Part shown: in pieces, positions 41,853-51,283 of the stretch | Numbering within the stretch: position 1 is the first letter of the stretch | Layout: the number at the start of each line of letters is the position of its first letter | Origin: an uncultured Lachnospiraceae bacterium | GTDB taxonomy: Bacteria; Bacillota; Clostridia; Lachnospirales; Lachnospiraceae | Assembly (NCBI GenBank): GCA_949051815.1 | Contig: CARQVR010000010.1 | Location: 5,510 to 69,509 of the forward strand | DNA length: 64,000 nt | Reading direction: 5' to 3' | Translations under genes and position numbers: made by a program | The notes under the pieces: model-generated | Told to the model about the DNA's origin: nothing | What the model saw: the letters and a program-made list of their open reading frames with translations, nothing else | The model's database searches: none

Positions 41853-44393
41853 ATGGAGTGCTTAGGACAGCAGAGTGGAATGCAGAGCGTTCAAAATCTG
41901 GAAACCATTATCAATGAAGGGCTTCGTGTCGCCCTGCTGGAGGAAACCCCGGACCAGTCGCTGGAAGTGCTGATGGAGCATCTGGGAAAAGCGCTGAACG
42001 GGGAAAGGATTTATATATTTGAGCAGAACGAGTCCGGAGGCGACGATAATACATATGAGTGGGTGGCCGAAGGTGTGGAGCCGGAAAAGGAGAACCTTCA
42101 AAATGTACCCGCTGAGGTTTGTGCAAGCTGGTACCGGAAATTCAGCATTGGCAAACATATCGTCATCAGCGATCTGGAAGAGATCAGGGAAACGGATCCG
42201 CTCCAATATGAGAGCCTGAAAGAACAGAATGTGCATTCTCTTGTGGTGGTTCCGCTGTATGACGGAAAAAAGTTTATCGGCTTTTACGGGGTGGACAATC
42301 CGCCTGTGAAATTGTTGGAATACGCGTCGAATATGCTCCAGACGGCGGCATATTTTATTGTGTCGTCCCTGAAAAGGCGCAATCTGTTCCGCGAGCTCCA
42401 AAAGCGCAGTTATAATGTACTTCATGCGCTCAGTGTGGATTATCTGGGCATTTATCAGGTGAACTTTGACACAGGCGGATGCGAGGTGTATCGGAACAGC
42501 GAAAAGACGGAAATGGACTGGAGCGCGAGCTTCGCGGACGGTTATCAGGCGGCCATGGAGCGCTACATTTCCAGATGCGTGGCGCCCAGAGATCAGAAAA
42601 GACTCGGCGCGGCGACAAAAAAGGAGTATGTTCTTTCACAGCTTCGGACGAAGAAAAAGTTTTATGTGCGCTATCAGGTGAAGGACAGCGCTTTCGGGCT
42701 GCAGCATATGGAGATTCATTTTTCCGCCACAGAGAATCCGGGGGAAGAAAACTGTGCTATTTTTGCGCTGCGGGATGTGAATGCCGTGGTGGAGCGGGAA
42801 GAGAAATACAAGCTGGAGGCGAGACAGAATCTGGAGGAGATTCTGGAGGGAGCCAGAACCGGTATCTGGACGATTGAGCTGGAGGACGGCTGCGAGCCGA
42901 GGATGTATACCAACCGGATTATGCGGACGCTGCTTGGCGTATCGGAGGAGATCGAGCCGGAGGAGTGTTACCGGCATTGGTTCCAGAACATTGAGCCGGA
43001 CTATGTGGAGATGGTGCAGGATGCGGTGCAGGAGATTTTGAAAACCGGCCGCGCGGAAGTGATTTATCCGTGGAAACATCCGGAGCTTGGCAAAATATAT
43101 GTCCGCTGCGGCGGTGTGCCGGACAAGACATTCAAGAAACCGGGCGTCTGTCTGAACGGATATCATCAGGATATTACGGAGACGATGGTGACGCAGAAAA
43201 AGCAGGACAAAGCCATTATGGAGCTGTTAGAGAAGGTAAGACGGGCAAATTCGGCAAAGAGCGAATTTCTGTCCCACATGTCCCATGATCTGCGCACACC
43301 CATCAACGGTATTCTTGGGATGCTGGCTATCATAGAAAAGAGTCAGGATGATCCTGAGCGGCAGAGGGAATGCCGGAAGAAAATACGTGTGTCGACGGAG
43401 CATTTGCTTTCTCTGGTCAATGATGTTTTGCAGATCAGCAAGATGGAGAGCGGCATACGTGCGGAGGCGGAGAAGTCGTTTGAAATCCGGGAAGTGCTGG
43501 ATAACAGCATTATGCTTTTGGCCGAAAGAGCGGAGGAGCGGGGGATCCGGCTGACATTGAAGGAAGCGGATATAGAGCACGGCAGAGTGATTGGAAATCC
43601 GCTGCATTTACAGCAGATTCTGATGAACATTATCGACAATGCCATCAAATATAACCATCCGCAGGGAGCCGTCTTCGTTACGGCAAAGGAGACGGCCTGC
43701 AGGGGCGGCGCCGCAGAATATGAGTTTGTGGTAGAAGATACCGGAATCGGCATTGGAGAGGAGTTTAAAAAGCATATTTTTGAGCCGTTTACCCAGGAGC
43801 ATAAAAGTGCGAGGACGCACTATAACGGTGTCGGGCTTGGCATGTCCATCGTGAAGCAGCTGGTGGACCAGATGAAAGGGCATATTGCGGTGGAAAGCCG
43901 GATCGGGAAGGGGAGCATGTTTCGGATTACGCTGTCCATGCAGATAGACGGAACGTGGAATGCGCAGCCTTCGGAGGAGGAGCAGAACGGGCTGGATTCC
44001 ATTGCCGGGATGCGCGTCCTTCTGGTGGAAGATAATGAGATAAATTGTGAAATCATTGAGTTTATGCTTACGGATGCAGGCGCGGAGGTGGTGACCGCGG
44101 TTGACGGAAAGGCGGCTGTGGATGCGTTTGCGGCGTCCGGTCCGGGAACCTTTGACTGCGTGCTTATGGATTTGATGATGCCTGTTATGAGCGGTTATGA
44201 GGCGACGCGCGTGATCCGCAGTATGGACAGACCGGATGCAAAATCCATTCCCATTATTGCCCTGTCGGCGAACGCGTTTGACGAGGATGTCGCCATGGCC
44301 AAGGATGCCGGAATGAACGAACATCTGGCGAAGCCGGTGGATATGGGAAAAATGTTCCATGTGATGAGCGGGCTGAGCTGCCGGACGACATAA
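41853..44393 (+). CDS. Hybrid sensor histidine kinase (GAF, PAS-like, HisKA, HATPase, REC)
   Basis: An 846-residue cytosolic kinase without membrane helices. A GAF domain (about 15-170) is followed by two PAS-like segments (about 190-310 and 325-445). HisKA has the phosphorylation site His478 in SHMSHDLRTPINGI. HATPase motifs are IIDNAIKYNHPQG (N box), VEDTGIGIG (G1) and HYNGVGLGMSIVKQLV (G2). The receiver domain holds Asp773 in VLMDLMMPVMSG and LSANAFDEDV. It should relay phosphate internally, with an Hpt partner elsewhere. GGAGG precedes the ATG. Its signal is unknown. Confidence 0.93.
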   Translation: MECLGQQSGMQSVQNLETIINEGLRVALLEETPDQSLEVLMEHLGKALNGERIYIFEQNESGGDDNTYEWVAEGVEPEKENLQNVPAEVCASWYRKFSIGKHIVISDLEEIRETDPLQYESLKEQNVHSLVVVPLYDGKKFIGFYGVDNPPVKLLEYASNMLQTAAYFIVSSLKRRNLFRELQKRSYNVLHALSVDYLGIYQVNFDTGGCEVYRNSEKTEMDWSASFADGYQAAMERYISRCVAPRDQKRLGAATKKEYVLSQLRTKKKFYVRYQVKDSAFGLQHMEIHFSATENPGEENCAIFALRDVNAVVEREEKYKLEARQNLEEILEGARTGIWTIELEDGCEPRMYTNRIMRTLLGVSEEIEPEECYRHWFQNIEPDYVEMVQDAVQEILKTGRAEVIYPWKHPELGKIYVRCGGVPDKTFKKPGVCLNGYHQDITETMVTQKKQDKAIMELLEKVRRANSAKSEFLSHMSHDLRTPINGILGMLAIIEKSQDDPERQRECRKKIRVSTEHLLSLVNDVLQISKMESGIRAEAEKSFEIREVLDNSIMLLAERAEERGIRLTLKEADIEHGRVIGNPLHLQQILMNIIDNAIKYNHPQGAVFVTAKETACRGGAAEYEFVVEDTGIGIGEEFKKHIFEPFTQEHKSARTHYNGVGLGMSIVKQLVDQMKGHIAVESRIGKGSMFRITLSMQIDGTWNAQPSEEEQNGLDSIAGMRVLLVEDNEINCEIIEFMLTDAGAEVVTAVDGKAAVDAFAASGPGTFDCVLMDLMMPVMSGYEATRVIRSMDRPDAKSIPIIALSANAFDEDVAMAKDAGMNEHLAKPVDMGKMFHVMSGLSCRTT

Positions 44394-44419
44394 AAAATAA
44401 ATGTAAACGGGGCGGAAAC

Positions 44420-44965
44420 ATGAAAAACCACATAAATGTAACGTTAGTCAGGGCTGATATCAAAGATGCGAGAGAAATCCACGCCATGCAGGTAGCAGCG
44501 TTTCGGGAGTTGCTGGAGAAATATCAGGACTTTGAAACGAGTCCCGCAAGTGAAAGCGTGGAAAAAGTGGAGGCGCGTCTGCGGCAGGACGTTACCTCTT
44601 ATTATTTTATATGTGTTGGACAGACAAAGGTGGGGGCAGTCCGTGTGGTCGACTGGAAAGAATACGGGAAAAACAAGAGAATTTCTCCCATTTTTATCAT
44701 GCCGGAATTTCAGGGCAGGGGTATTGCGCAGGAAGCATTACGGCTCTGTGAAGAAGCGCATGGAAGCGGAAACTGGGAGCTGGACACCATTTTGCAGGAA
44801 CCGAAAAACTGTCATCTGTATGAGAAGATGGGGTACCGGCGGACGGGCAAAACGGAGGTTGTAAACGACAGACTTACCCTGGTGTTTTATGAAAAACGAC
44901 AGACGCCCGAAAGGCTGCAGCAGTATTTTGACGGAGGATGGGACGATGGAAAACGAACTGTTTGA
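44420..44965 (+). CDS. GNAT family N-acetyltransferase
   Basis: A 181-residue acetyl-CoA dependent transferase. The acetyl-CoA-binding motif A is IFIMPEFQGRGIAQEALRL, with the Q/RxxGxG/A loop QGRGIA. Motif B is LYEKMGYRRTGKTEV. The start is the ATG with GGGGCGGAAACATG context 26 bp after the kinase stop. Its last 20 bases overlap the MATE start, so translational coupling is likely. Substrate unknown. Confidence 0.9.
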   Translation: MKNHINVTLVRADIKDAREIHAMQVAAFRELLEKYQDFETSPASESVEKVEARLRQDVTSYYFICVGQTKVGAVRVVDWKEYGKNKRISPIFIMPEFQGRGIAQEALRLCEEAHGSGNWELDTILQEPKNCHLYEKMGYRRTGKTEVVNDRLTLVFYEKRQTPERLQQYFDGGWDDGKRTV

Positions 44966-46292
44966 GAAAACGCCGGTGCCAAAGGCATACTTTACACTGG
45001 CTCTGCCGGTGGTGTTTAGTATGGTTGTCTCGCTGGTCTACAATATGGTGGACACTTATTTTATTGCGCAGACGGGCAACACAAATCTGGTGGCGGGGGT
45101 ATCTTTGAGCGCGCCGGTTTTTACCCTGATGATTGCGCTCGGCGATATTTTCGGGTTGGGAGGAAGTTCCGTCATTTCCCGGCTGTTCGGGGAGAAAAAG
45201 GATGAGGATGGAAAACGCCTCAGCGTGTTTTGCTTTTATGCGGCAATTTTGTGCGGGATTGTGGTGACGATAGTGATGATGCTGCTTCGTGAGCCGGTTC
45301 TTTATCTGCTGGGAGCGGATCAGGACACGATTTCCTATGCGTCCGGTTATTTTACTTATATTGTGCTGGGCGCGCCGTTTATTATCTTATCTTTTACGCC
45401 GTCCAATCTGCTGCGGACGGAAGGCTTTGCGACAGCGACTATGACGGGAAATATACTGGGCGCAGTCGTCAATATGATTTTGGACCCTGTCTTTATCTCC
45501 GTATTGGGGATGGGGGCAGCAGGCGCGGCCATTGCGACCGTGATCGGCAATATCTTTGCGGATCTTTTTTATGTCTGGTTTCTGTTAAAGAAGAGCCGGC
45601 GGCTTTCCATCAACCCGTCGGGATTTCATATTCATTTCGTGGAAGTGGGGCAGATTCTGGCAATCGGGATTCCGGCGTCCATTACGAATCTGATGCAGAG
45701 TATCGGGATTGCGTTGACGAACCGGTCTTTGCTGCCATACGGAAACGACAGGGTTGCGGCCATGGGGATTGTGATGAAGGTGAACCTGATTGCGGTTCTG
45801 ATTCTGGTGGGTTTTGCGTTTGGAGCGCAGCCGCTTGTCGGTTATAATTACGGGGCGAAAAACTATGCGCGTCTCAAAGAAATTCTGCGGTTCTGCTACG
45901 AATTTGAATGCGGTGCGGCGGCAGTGCTGGCAGGAGCGCTTTCCCTTGCGGCGCCTGCCATGATCGGGCTGTTTATGCAGGACGCATCCATTATTGAAAT
46001 CGGCGTACCCATGCTCCGTATGCAGCAGATGGGAATGGTGTTTACGGCGGTTGTGCTGGTGACGACCTGTACATTCCAGTCGGCGGGAAAAGCCGTTGGC
46101 GCGTTTCTTCTGTCTGTCAGCAGGCAGGGGGTGGTGTTTGCAGCCGTCCTGTTCATCGCTTCAAAAGCGTTTGCCTATCAGGGGGTTCTGATGGCGCAGG
46201 CCGTTTCCGATCTGCTGACGGCAGTTATGGCGGTTATTCTGCTTCATATTCTGATCAGGAAGCCTGTTTCCGTTTCATTGCAAAAGGAATAA
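44946..46292 (+). CDS. MATE family efflux transporter
   Basis: A 448-residue, 12-helix protein distinct from the pump at 23797. Characteristic sequence includes SLVYNMVDTYFIAQTGNTNL, the second-half IPASITNLMQSIGIALTNRS and GAQPLVGYNYGAKNY. The ATG at 44946, behind GGAGG, overlaps the GNAT gene; the longer frame lies inside the GNAT gene. Kinase, GNAT and pump follow each other closely and may form one operon that senses and counters a toxic compound; this is inference. Confidence 0.92.
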   Translation: MENELFEKTPVPKAYFTLALPVVFSMVVSLVYNMVDTYFIAQTGNTNLVAGVSLSAPVFTLMIALGDIFGLGGSSVISRLFGEKKDEDGKRLSVFCFYAAILCGIVVTIVMMLLREPVLYLLGADQDTISYASGYFTYIVLGAPFIILSFTPSNLLRTEGFATATMTGNILGAVVNMILDPVFISVLGMGAAGAAIATVIGNIFADLFYVWFLLKKSRRLSINPSGFHIHFVEVGQILAIGIPASITNLMQSIGIALTNRSLLPYGNDRVAAMGIVMKVNLIAVLILVGFAFGAQPLVGYNYGAKNYARLKEILRFCYEFECGAAAVLAGALSLAAPAMIGLFMQDASIIEIGVPMLRMQQMGMVFTAVVLVTTCTFQSAGKAVGAFLLSVSRQGVVFAAVLFIASKAFAYQGVLMAQAVSDLLTAVMAVILLHILIRKPVSVSLQKE

Positions 46293-46305
46293 TAAAAAAT
46301 CTGTA

Positions 46306-46334
46306 TTTACAAATCCCCCATACGGGTGTATTAT
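46306..46334 (+). promoter_or_regulatory. Candidate promoter of the gltB leader
   Basis: TTTACA (46306-46311), 17-nt spacer, TATTAT (46329-46334). The start would fall just before the terminator hairpin. Confidence 0.6.
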
Positions 46335-46346
46335 TGTATACATGTA

Positions 46347-46391
46347 GAACGCAAAGGAGCGCTAGATGCCTTCTTTTGCGTTCTTTCTTTT
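46347..46391 (+). terminator. Terminator hairpin, possibly a gltB attenuator
   Basis: GAACGCAAA (46347-46355) pairs with TTTGCGTTC (46375-46383), followed by TTTCTTTTGTT. It either ends the MATE transcript or, given the promoter just before it, terminates the gltB leader early. Confidence 0.75.
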
Positions 46392-46431
46392 GTTCCTTTG
46401 CTTATTTTGTATGTTAAAAGTCAGGAGAGAA

Positions 46432-46539
46432 GATTGAAAAATCACACTGATGTGCTCATTTTTCAATCGACAGTTTGAGTTAGAGCCGCAGACTGTCCTT
46501 GATCGCAGATGAGAAACCGCCTTCGCGGATTTCTCATCG
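46432..46539. repeat. GATTGAAAA structured element before gltB
   Basis: Stem 1 is GATTGAAAAATCACACTGA... closing TTTTTCAATC (46432-46468). Stem 2 is CAGTTT/AGACTG. Then CTTGATCGCAG and stem 3 GATGAGAAA/TTTCTCATC with CCGC/GCGG inside. Stem 1 is almost identical to that before gltD, with one changed base in its 38 nt. Confidence 0.75.
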
Positions 46540-46579
46540 CGTGTCATCGCAGTAAACTGCTCTGACAAGGAGGTAACAT

Positions 46580-49500
46580 ATGTTTGATGTAAAGACAACC
46601 ATCCCGAAATCCCCGTTATACCGGGCGGAATTTGAACATGACAACTGCGGTATCGGCGCATGTGTGAGTATCAAAGGCAAAAAGAGCCGCGCAATCGTGG
46701 AAAATGCCCTGCAGATTGTGGAGAATCTGGAACACAGGGCAGGTAAGGACGCGGAGGGCGAGACGGGAGACGGCGTGGGCATTCTCACGCAGATGCCCCA
46801 TAAATTCATGCGGAAGGTGACGAAAGATCTGGGTTTTGATATCGGCGGTGAGCGGGAGTACGGCGTGGGGACATTTTTCTTCCCGCAGGACGAACTGCAG
46901 CGGGGACAGGCAAAGAAGATGTTTGAGATCATCGCTAAGAAAGAGGGACTGCCGCTTTTGGGCTGGCGCGACGTGCCCACGGCGCCTTCGGTGCTCGGAC
47001 ACAAGGCGGTGGAGTGTATGCCCTGTATTATGCAGGCGTTTATCAGAAAACCGGCGGGGGTGGAGAAGGGCCTCGCATTTGACAGAAAGCTCTATATTCT
47101 GCGGCGGACTTTTGAGCAGTCGACGGACTTGACTTATGTGGTCAGTCTTTCCAGCCGGACAATCGTGTACAAGGGCATGTTCCTGGTGGGACAGCTTCGC
47201 ACGTTCTTTGCGGACTTGCAGGATAAGGACTATGAGTCCGCGATTGCCATGGTGCACTCCCGGTTTTCCACGAATACGAATCCGAGCTGGGAGCGGGCGC
47301 ACCCGAACCGTTTTATTGTGCACAACGGCGAGATTAATACGATCCGGGGCAATGCGGACAAGATGCAGGCCAGGGAGGAGAACATGGAGTCCGGGTATTT
47401 ACAGGGGCAGATGCACAAGATCCTGCCTGCCATAGGCGCTTCCGGCTCCGATTCTGCCATGCTTGACAATACGCTGGAATTTCTCGTGATGAGCGGGATG
47501 CCGCTGCCCCTTGCGGTGATGATTACCATTCCGGAGCCGTGGGAAAACAACAAGACGATGTCACAGAAGAAAAAGGATTTTTACCAGTATTATGCCACCA
47601 TGATGGAGCCCTGGGACGGGCCGGCATCCATTCTTTTCAGTGACGGGGATATCATGGGAGCGGTGCTTGACCGGAACGGTCTACGGCCTTCCCGCTATAT
47701 GATTACGGACGACGACACGCTGATTCTCTCCTCGGAGGTGGGCGTGCTGGACATCGACCCGGAAAGAATTGTAATGAAGGAGAGACTGCATCCGGGCAAG
47801 ATGCTTCTGGTGGACACGGTGCAGGGACGGGTGATCGACGACGACGGGTTAAAGGAGAAATTCGCGTCGGCGCAGCCCTACGGCGAGTGGCTGGACAGCA
47901 GGCTGGTGACGCTGAGGGAGTTGAAAATCCCGAACCGGCGCGTGCCGGAATTTACCGGGGAGGAAAGACGGCGGATGCAGAAAGCATTCGGCTACACTTA
48001 CGAGGACCTTAAGACGAGCATCCTGCCCATGGCGAAAAACGGTGCGGAGGCCATCGCTGCGATGGGCGTGGATACGCCGATCCCAGTACTCTCGAAAGCG
48101 CACCATCCGCTGTTCCACTACTTCAAGCAGCTTTTTGCACAGGTGACCAACCCGCCCATCGATGCGATCCGCGAGGAGGTGGTTACTTCCACCACGGTCT
48201 ATCTGGGACGGGACGGGAATCTTCTGGAGGAGGTGCCGGAAAACTGCAACATGCTTCAAGTGCATAACCCGATTCTCACAAGCACCGACCTTCTGAAAAT
48301 CAAGGCTATGAAGGCGGAAGGGTTTCAGGTGGAAGTCATTCCGATCACCTACTATAAAAATACCAGACTGGAAAAAGCCATTGAGCGGCTTTTCGTGGAG
48401 GTGGACAGGGCTTACCGGGACGGGGCGAATATTATGATTTTGTCAGACAGGGGTGTGGATGAGAACCGAGTGGCGATTCCGTCTTTGCTTGCGGTGTCCG
48501 CCCTGCAGCAGCATCTGGTAAGGACGAAAAAGAGAACGAGCGTGGATATCATTTTAGAATCCGCAGAGCCGAGGGAAGTGCATCATTTCGCGACCCTGCT
48601 CGGCTTTGGCGCCTCGGCCATCAATCCTTATCTGGCGCAGGAGAGCATTAAGGAACTGATCGACAACCGTATGCTCGATAAGGATTATTATGCGGCGGTC
48701 AATGATTACAACGATGCGATTTTGCACGGTATTGTGAAGATTGCTTCCAAGATGGGCATTTCCACGATCCAGTCTTATCAGGGTTCTAAGATTTTTGAGG
48801 CCATCGGGATAGACAAAGAGATGATTCGCAGATACTTTACCGATACGGTCTGCCGGGTGGGCGGCATTACCCTGAAAGATATCGAGGAGGAGGTGGATAT
48901 CCTGCACTCGATGGCTTTTGACCCGCTTGGTCTATCTACGGATCTGACGCTGGACAGCACAGGACATCACGAGATGAGGAGCGGCGCGGACGAGCACCTG
49001 TACAACCCGGAGACAATTCATTTACTACAGGAGTCAACCAGACGGGGAGACTATGAATTATTTAAAAAATATACCCGGGCGGTCAATAATGAGGAGAGCA
49101 TTAAGAATCTGCGGGGGCTGATGGACTTCCGTTTTGCGAAGAAACCCGTGCCGATAGAGGAAGTGGAGAGTGTTGACACGATTGTCACAAGGTTTAAGAC
49201 GGGCGCCATGTCCTACGGTTCCATCTCCAAGGAAGCGCACGAGACGATGGCCATCGCCATGAACCGTCTGCACGGCAAGTCAAACTCCGGCGAGGGCGGG
49301 GAGGACAGGGAGCGGCTGACGGTGGGGCCGGACGGCTTAAACCGGTGTTCTGCCATCAAGCAGGTGGCAAGCGGCAGGTTCGGCGTCACAAGCGAATACT
49401 TAAACAGTGCGCAGGAAATTCAGATCAAGATGGCGCAGGGGGCGAAACCCGGCGAGGGCGGGCATCTTCCCGGCGGCAAGGTATATCCGTGGATCGCAAA

Positions 49501-51133
49501 GACGAGACACTCAACGCCAGGCGTGGGGTTGATTTCCCCGCCGCCGCACCACGATATTTATTCGATAGAGGATCTGGCGCAGTTGATTTATGACCTGAAA
49601 AATGCCAACACCAGAGCGCGCATTTCGGTGAAACTGGTGTCCGAGGCGGGTGTGGGCACGGTGGCAGCAGGTGTGGCGAAGGCGGGCGCACAGGTGATAC
49701 TGGTTTCCGGCTACGACGGCGGCACGGGAGCCGCGCCCCGCAATTCCATCCACAACGCGGGATTGCCCTGGGAGCTGGGGCTTTCGGAGACGCACCAGAC
49801 GCTGATCCAGAACGGCCTTAGAAACAAAGTCCGCATCGAGACGGACGGGAAGTTAATGAGCGGACGGGATGTGGCCATTGCGGCGATTCTCGGCGCGGAG
49901 GAGTTCGGCTTTGCCACGGCGCCCCTTGTGACCATGGGCTGTCTGATGATGCGCGTCTGCAATCTGGACACCTGCCCCGTGGGCGTGGCGACCCAGAATC
50001 CGGAGCTTCGCAGACGCTTTACGGGAAAGCCGGAGTACGTGGAGAATTTCATGCGGTTTATCGCGCAGGAGCTCAGAGAGTATATGGCAAAGCTTGGCGT
50101 GCGCAAGGTGGATGAGCTGGTTGGCAGGACAGAGTTTCTGAGAGTGAAGGAGAACCTGACGGACAGACAGCGCAAGGTGGATCTGGATCTGATCTTAAGC
50201 AATCCTTACGAGGGGAGCAGGGAGAAGTTTATCTTTGACCCGAAGCAGGTGTACGACTTCCATCTCGAAAAGACGCTGGATGAGAGGGTGCTCTTAAAGC
50301 AGCTTTCCAAGGCTTTGGAGAGCGGGCAGAAGCGGCGTCTGGAAGTGGACGTCACCAACACGGACCGTACCTTCGGCACGATCTTCGGGTCGGAGATTAC
50401 GAGGCGGTTTGGCGATACGCTGGAGGAGGACACCTACCATATTTTATGTAAGGGTTCCGGCGGGCAGAGTTTCGGCGCGTTCATTCCGAAAGGACTGACA
50501 CTGGAACTGGCAGGAGACTCCAACGACTACTTCGGAAAGGGCTTGTCCGGCGGCAGGCTGATCGTTTATCCGCCAGAAGGCTCTGCTTTTAAGCAGGATG
50601 AAAATATCATCATCGGCAATGTGGCGCTCTACGGCGCGACCTCCGGCAAAGCGTTTATAGGCGGTGTGGCAGGCGAGCGGTTCTGTGTGCGCAATTCCGG
50701 CGCCATCGCGGTGGTGGAGGGCGTGGGAGACCACGGCTGTGAGTATATGACGGGAGGCCGTGTGGTGATTATCGGTTCTGTGGGCAAAAACTTCGCGGCG
50801 GGCATGAGCGGCGGTATCGCCTATGTGCTGGATGAGAACAACGACCTGTACACGAAGACCAACAAGGAAATGGTTTCCTCCTATGAGATTACCTCGAAAT
50901 ATGACGTCCTTGCGTTGAAAGAGATGATCGGGGAGCATGTGGCTTACACCAATTCCGTCAAGGGAAAGGAGATTCTTGACAACTTTGGGACATATCTGCC
51001 GAAGTTTAAGAAGATTATTCCCCACGACTATGAGATGATGATGAAACGCATCGTGCAGATGGAGGAGAAGGGCTTAAGCGCAGAGCAGGCGCAGATCGAG
51101 GCGTTTTATAAAAAAGACAAGGAAACGGTTTGA
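46580..51133 (+). CDS. gltB: Glutamate synthase, large subunit
   Basis: A 1517-residue GOGAT alpha subunit that makes two glutamates from glutamine and 2-oxoglutarate. The N-terminal class II amidotransferase starts at Cys23 (EHDNCGIGAC) after a 22-residue propeptide. The FMN/synthase domain contains GEGGEDRERL, KPGEGGHLPGGKV and VSGYDGGTGAAPRNSIHNAG. The 3Fe-4S cysteines are in CNLDTCPVGVATQ. The C-terminal GXGXG beta-helix ends the protein. AAGGAGG precedes the ATG. Its partner gltD follows after a structured spacer. Confidence 0.97.
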   Translation: MFDVKTTIPKSPLYRAEFEHDNCGIGACVSIKGKKSRAIVENALQIVENLEHRAGKDAEGETGDGVGILTQMPHKFMRKVTKDLGFDIGGEREYGVGTFFFPQDELQRGQAKKMFEIIAKKEGLPLLGWRDVPTAPSVLGHKAVECMPCIMQAFIRKPAGVEKGLAFDRKLYILRRTFEQSTDLTYVVSLSSRTIVYKGMFLVGQLRTFFADLQDKDYESAIAMVHSRFSTNTNPSWERAHPNRFIVHNGEINTIRGNADKMQAREENMESGYLQGQMHKILPAIGASGSDSAMLDNTLEFLVMSGMPLPLAVMITIPEPWENNKTMSQKKKDFYQYYATMMEPWDGPASILFSDGDIMGAVLDRNGLRPSRYMITDDDTLILSSEVGVLDIDPERIVMKERLHPGKMLLVDTVQGRVIDDDGLKEKFASAQPYGEWLDSRLVTLRELKIPNRRVPEFTGEERRRMQKAFGYTYEDLKTSILPMAKNGAEAIAAMGVDTPIPVLSKAHHPLFHYFKQLFAQVTNPPIDAIREEVVTSTTVYLGRDGNLLEEVPENCNMLQVHNPILTSTDLLKIKAMKAEGFQVEVIPITYYKNTRLEKAIERLFVEVDRAYRDGANIMILSDRGVDENRVAIPSLLAVSALQQHLVRTKKRTSVDIILESAEPREVHHFATLLGFGASAINPYLAQESIKELIDNRMLDKDYYAAVNDYNDAILHGIVKIASKMGISTIQSYQGSKIFEAIGIDKEMIRRYFTDTVCRVGGITLKDIEEEVDILHSMAFDPLGLSTDLTLDSTGHHEMRSGADEHLYNPETIHLLQESTRRGDYELFKKYTRAVNNEESIKNLRGLMDFRFAKKPVPIEEVESVDTIVTRFKTGAMSYGSISKEAHETMAIAMNRLHGKSNSGEGGEDRERLTVGPDGLNRCSAIKQVASGRFGVTSEYLNSAQEIQIKMAQGAKPGEGGHLPGGKVYPWIAKTRHSTPGVGLISPPPHHDIYSIEDLAQLIYDLKNANTRARISVKLVSEAGVGTVAAGVAKAGAQVILVSGYDGGTGAAPRNSIHNAGLPWELGLSETHQTLIQNGLRNKVRIETDGKLMSGRDVAIAAILGAEEFGFATAPLVTMGCLMMRVCNLDTCPVGVATQNPELRRRFTGKPEYVENFMRFIAQELREYMAKLGVRKVDELVGRTEFLRVKENLTDRQRKVDLDLILSNPYEGSREKFIFDPKQVYDFHLEKTLDERVLLKQLSKALESGQKRRLEVDVTNTDRTFGTIFGSEITRRFGDTLEEDTYHILCKGSGGQSFGAFIPKGLTLELAGDSNDYFGKGLSGGRLIVYPPEGSAFKQDENIIIGNVALYGATSGKAFIGGVAGERFCVRNSGAIAVVEGVGDHGCEYMTGGRVVIIGSVGKNFAAGMSGGIAYVLDENNDLYTKTNKEMVSSYEITSKYDVLALKEMIGEHVAYTNSVKGKEILDNFGTYLPKFKKIIPHDYEMMMKRIVQMEEKGLSAEQAQIEAFYKKDKETV

Positions 51134-51146
51134 GAATGGGAGGACA

Positions 51147-51243
51147 GATTGAAAAATCACACTGATGTGCTGATTTTTCAATCGCGAGTTTGTGCAGAAG
51201 CGCCACAAACTCCTTGATCGCAGAGCAGAATTTGAGATTCTGC
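51147..51243. repeat. GATTGAAAA structured element before gltD
   Basis: Stem 1 is GATTGAAAAATCACACTGA... closing TTTTTCAATC (51147-51183). Stem 2 is GAGTTTGTG/CACAAACTC (51185-51211). Then CTTGATCGCAG and stem 3 GCAGAAT/ATTCTGC. A further TTCC/GGAA stem reaches the gltD ribosome binding site. It has the same order as the gltB element. Confidence 0.75.
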
Positions 51244-51283
51244 CCGCGTTCCTCAGCGAAATCGCTTCGGAATGGAGGAAATC

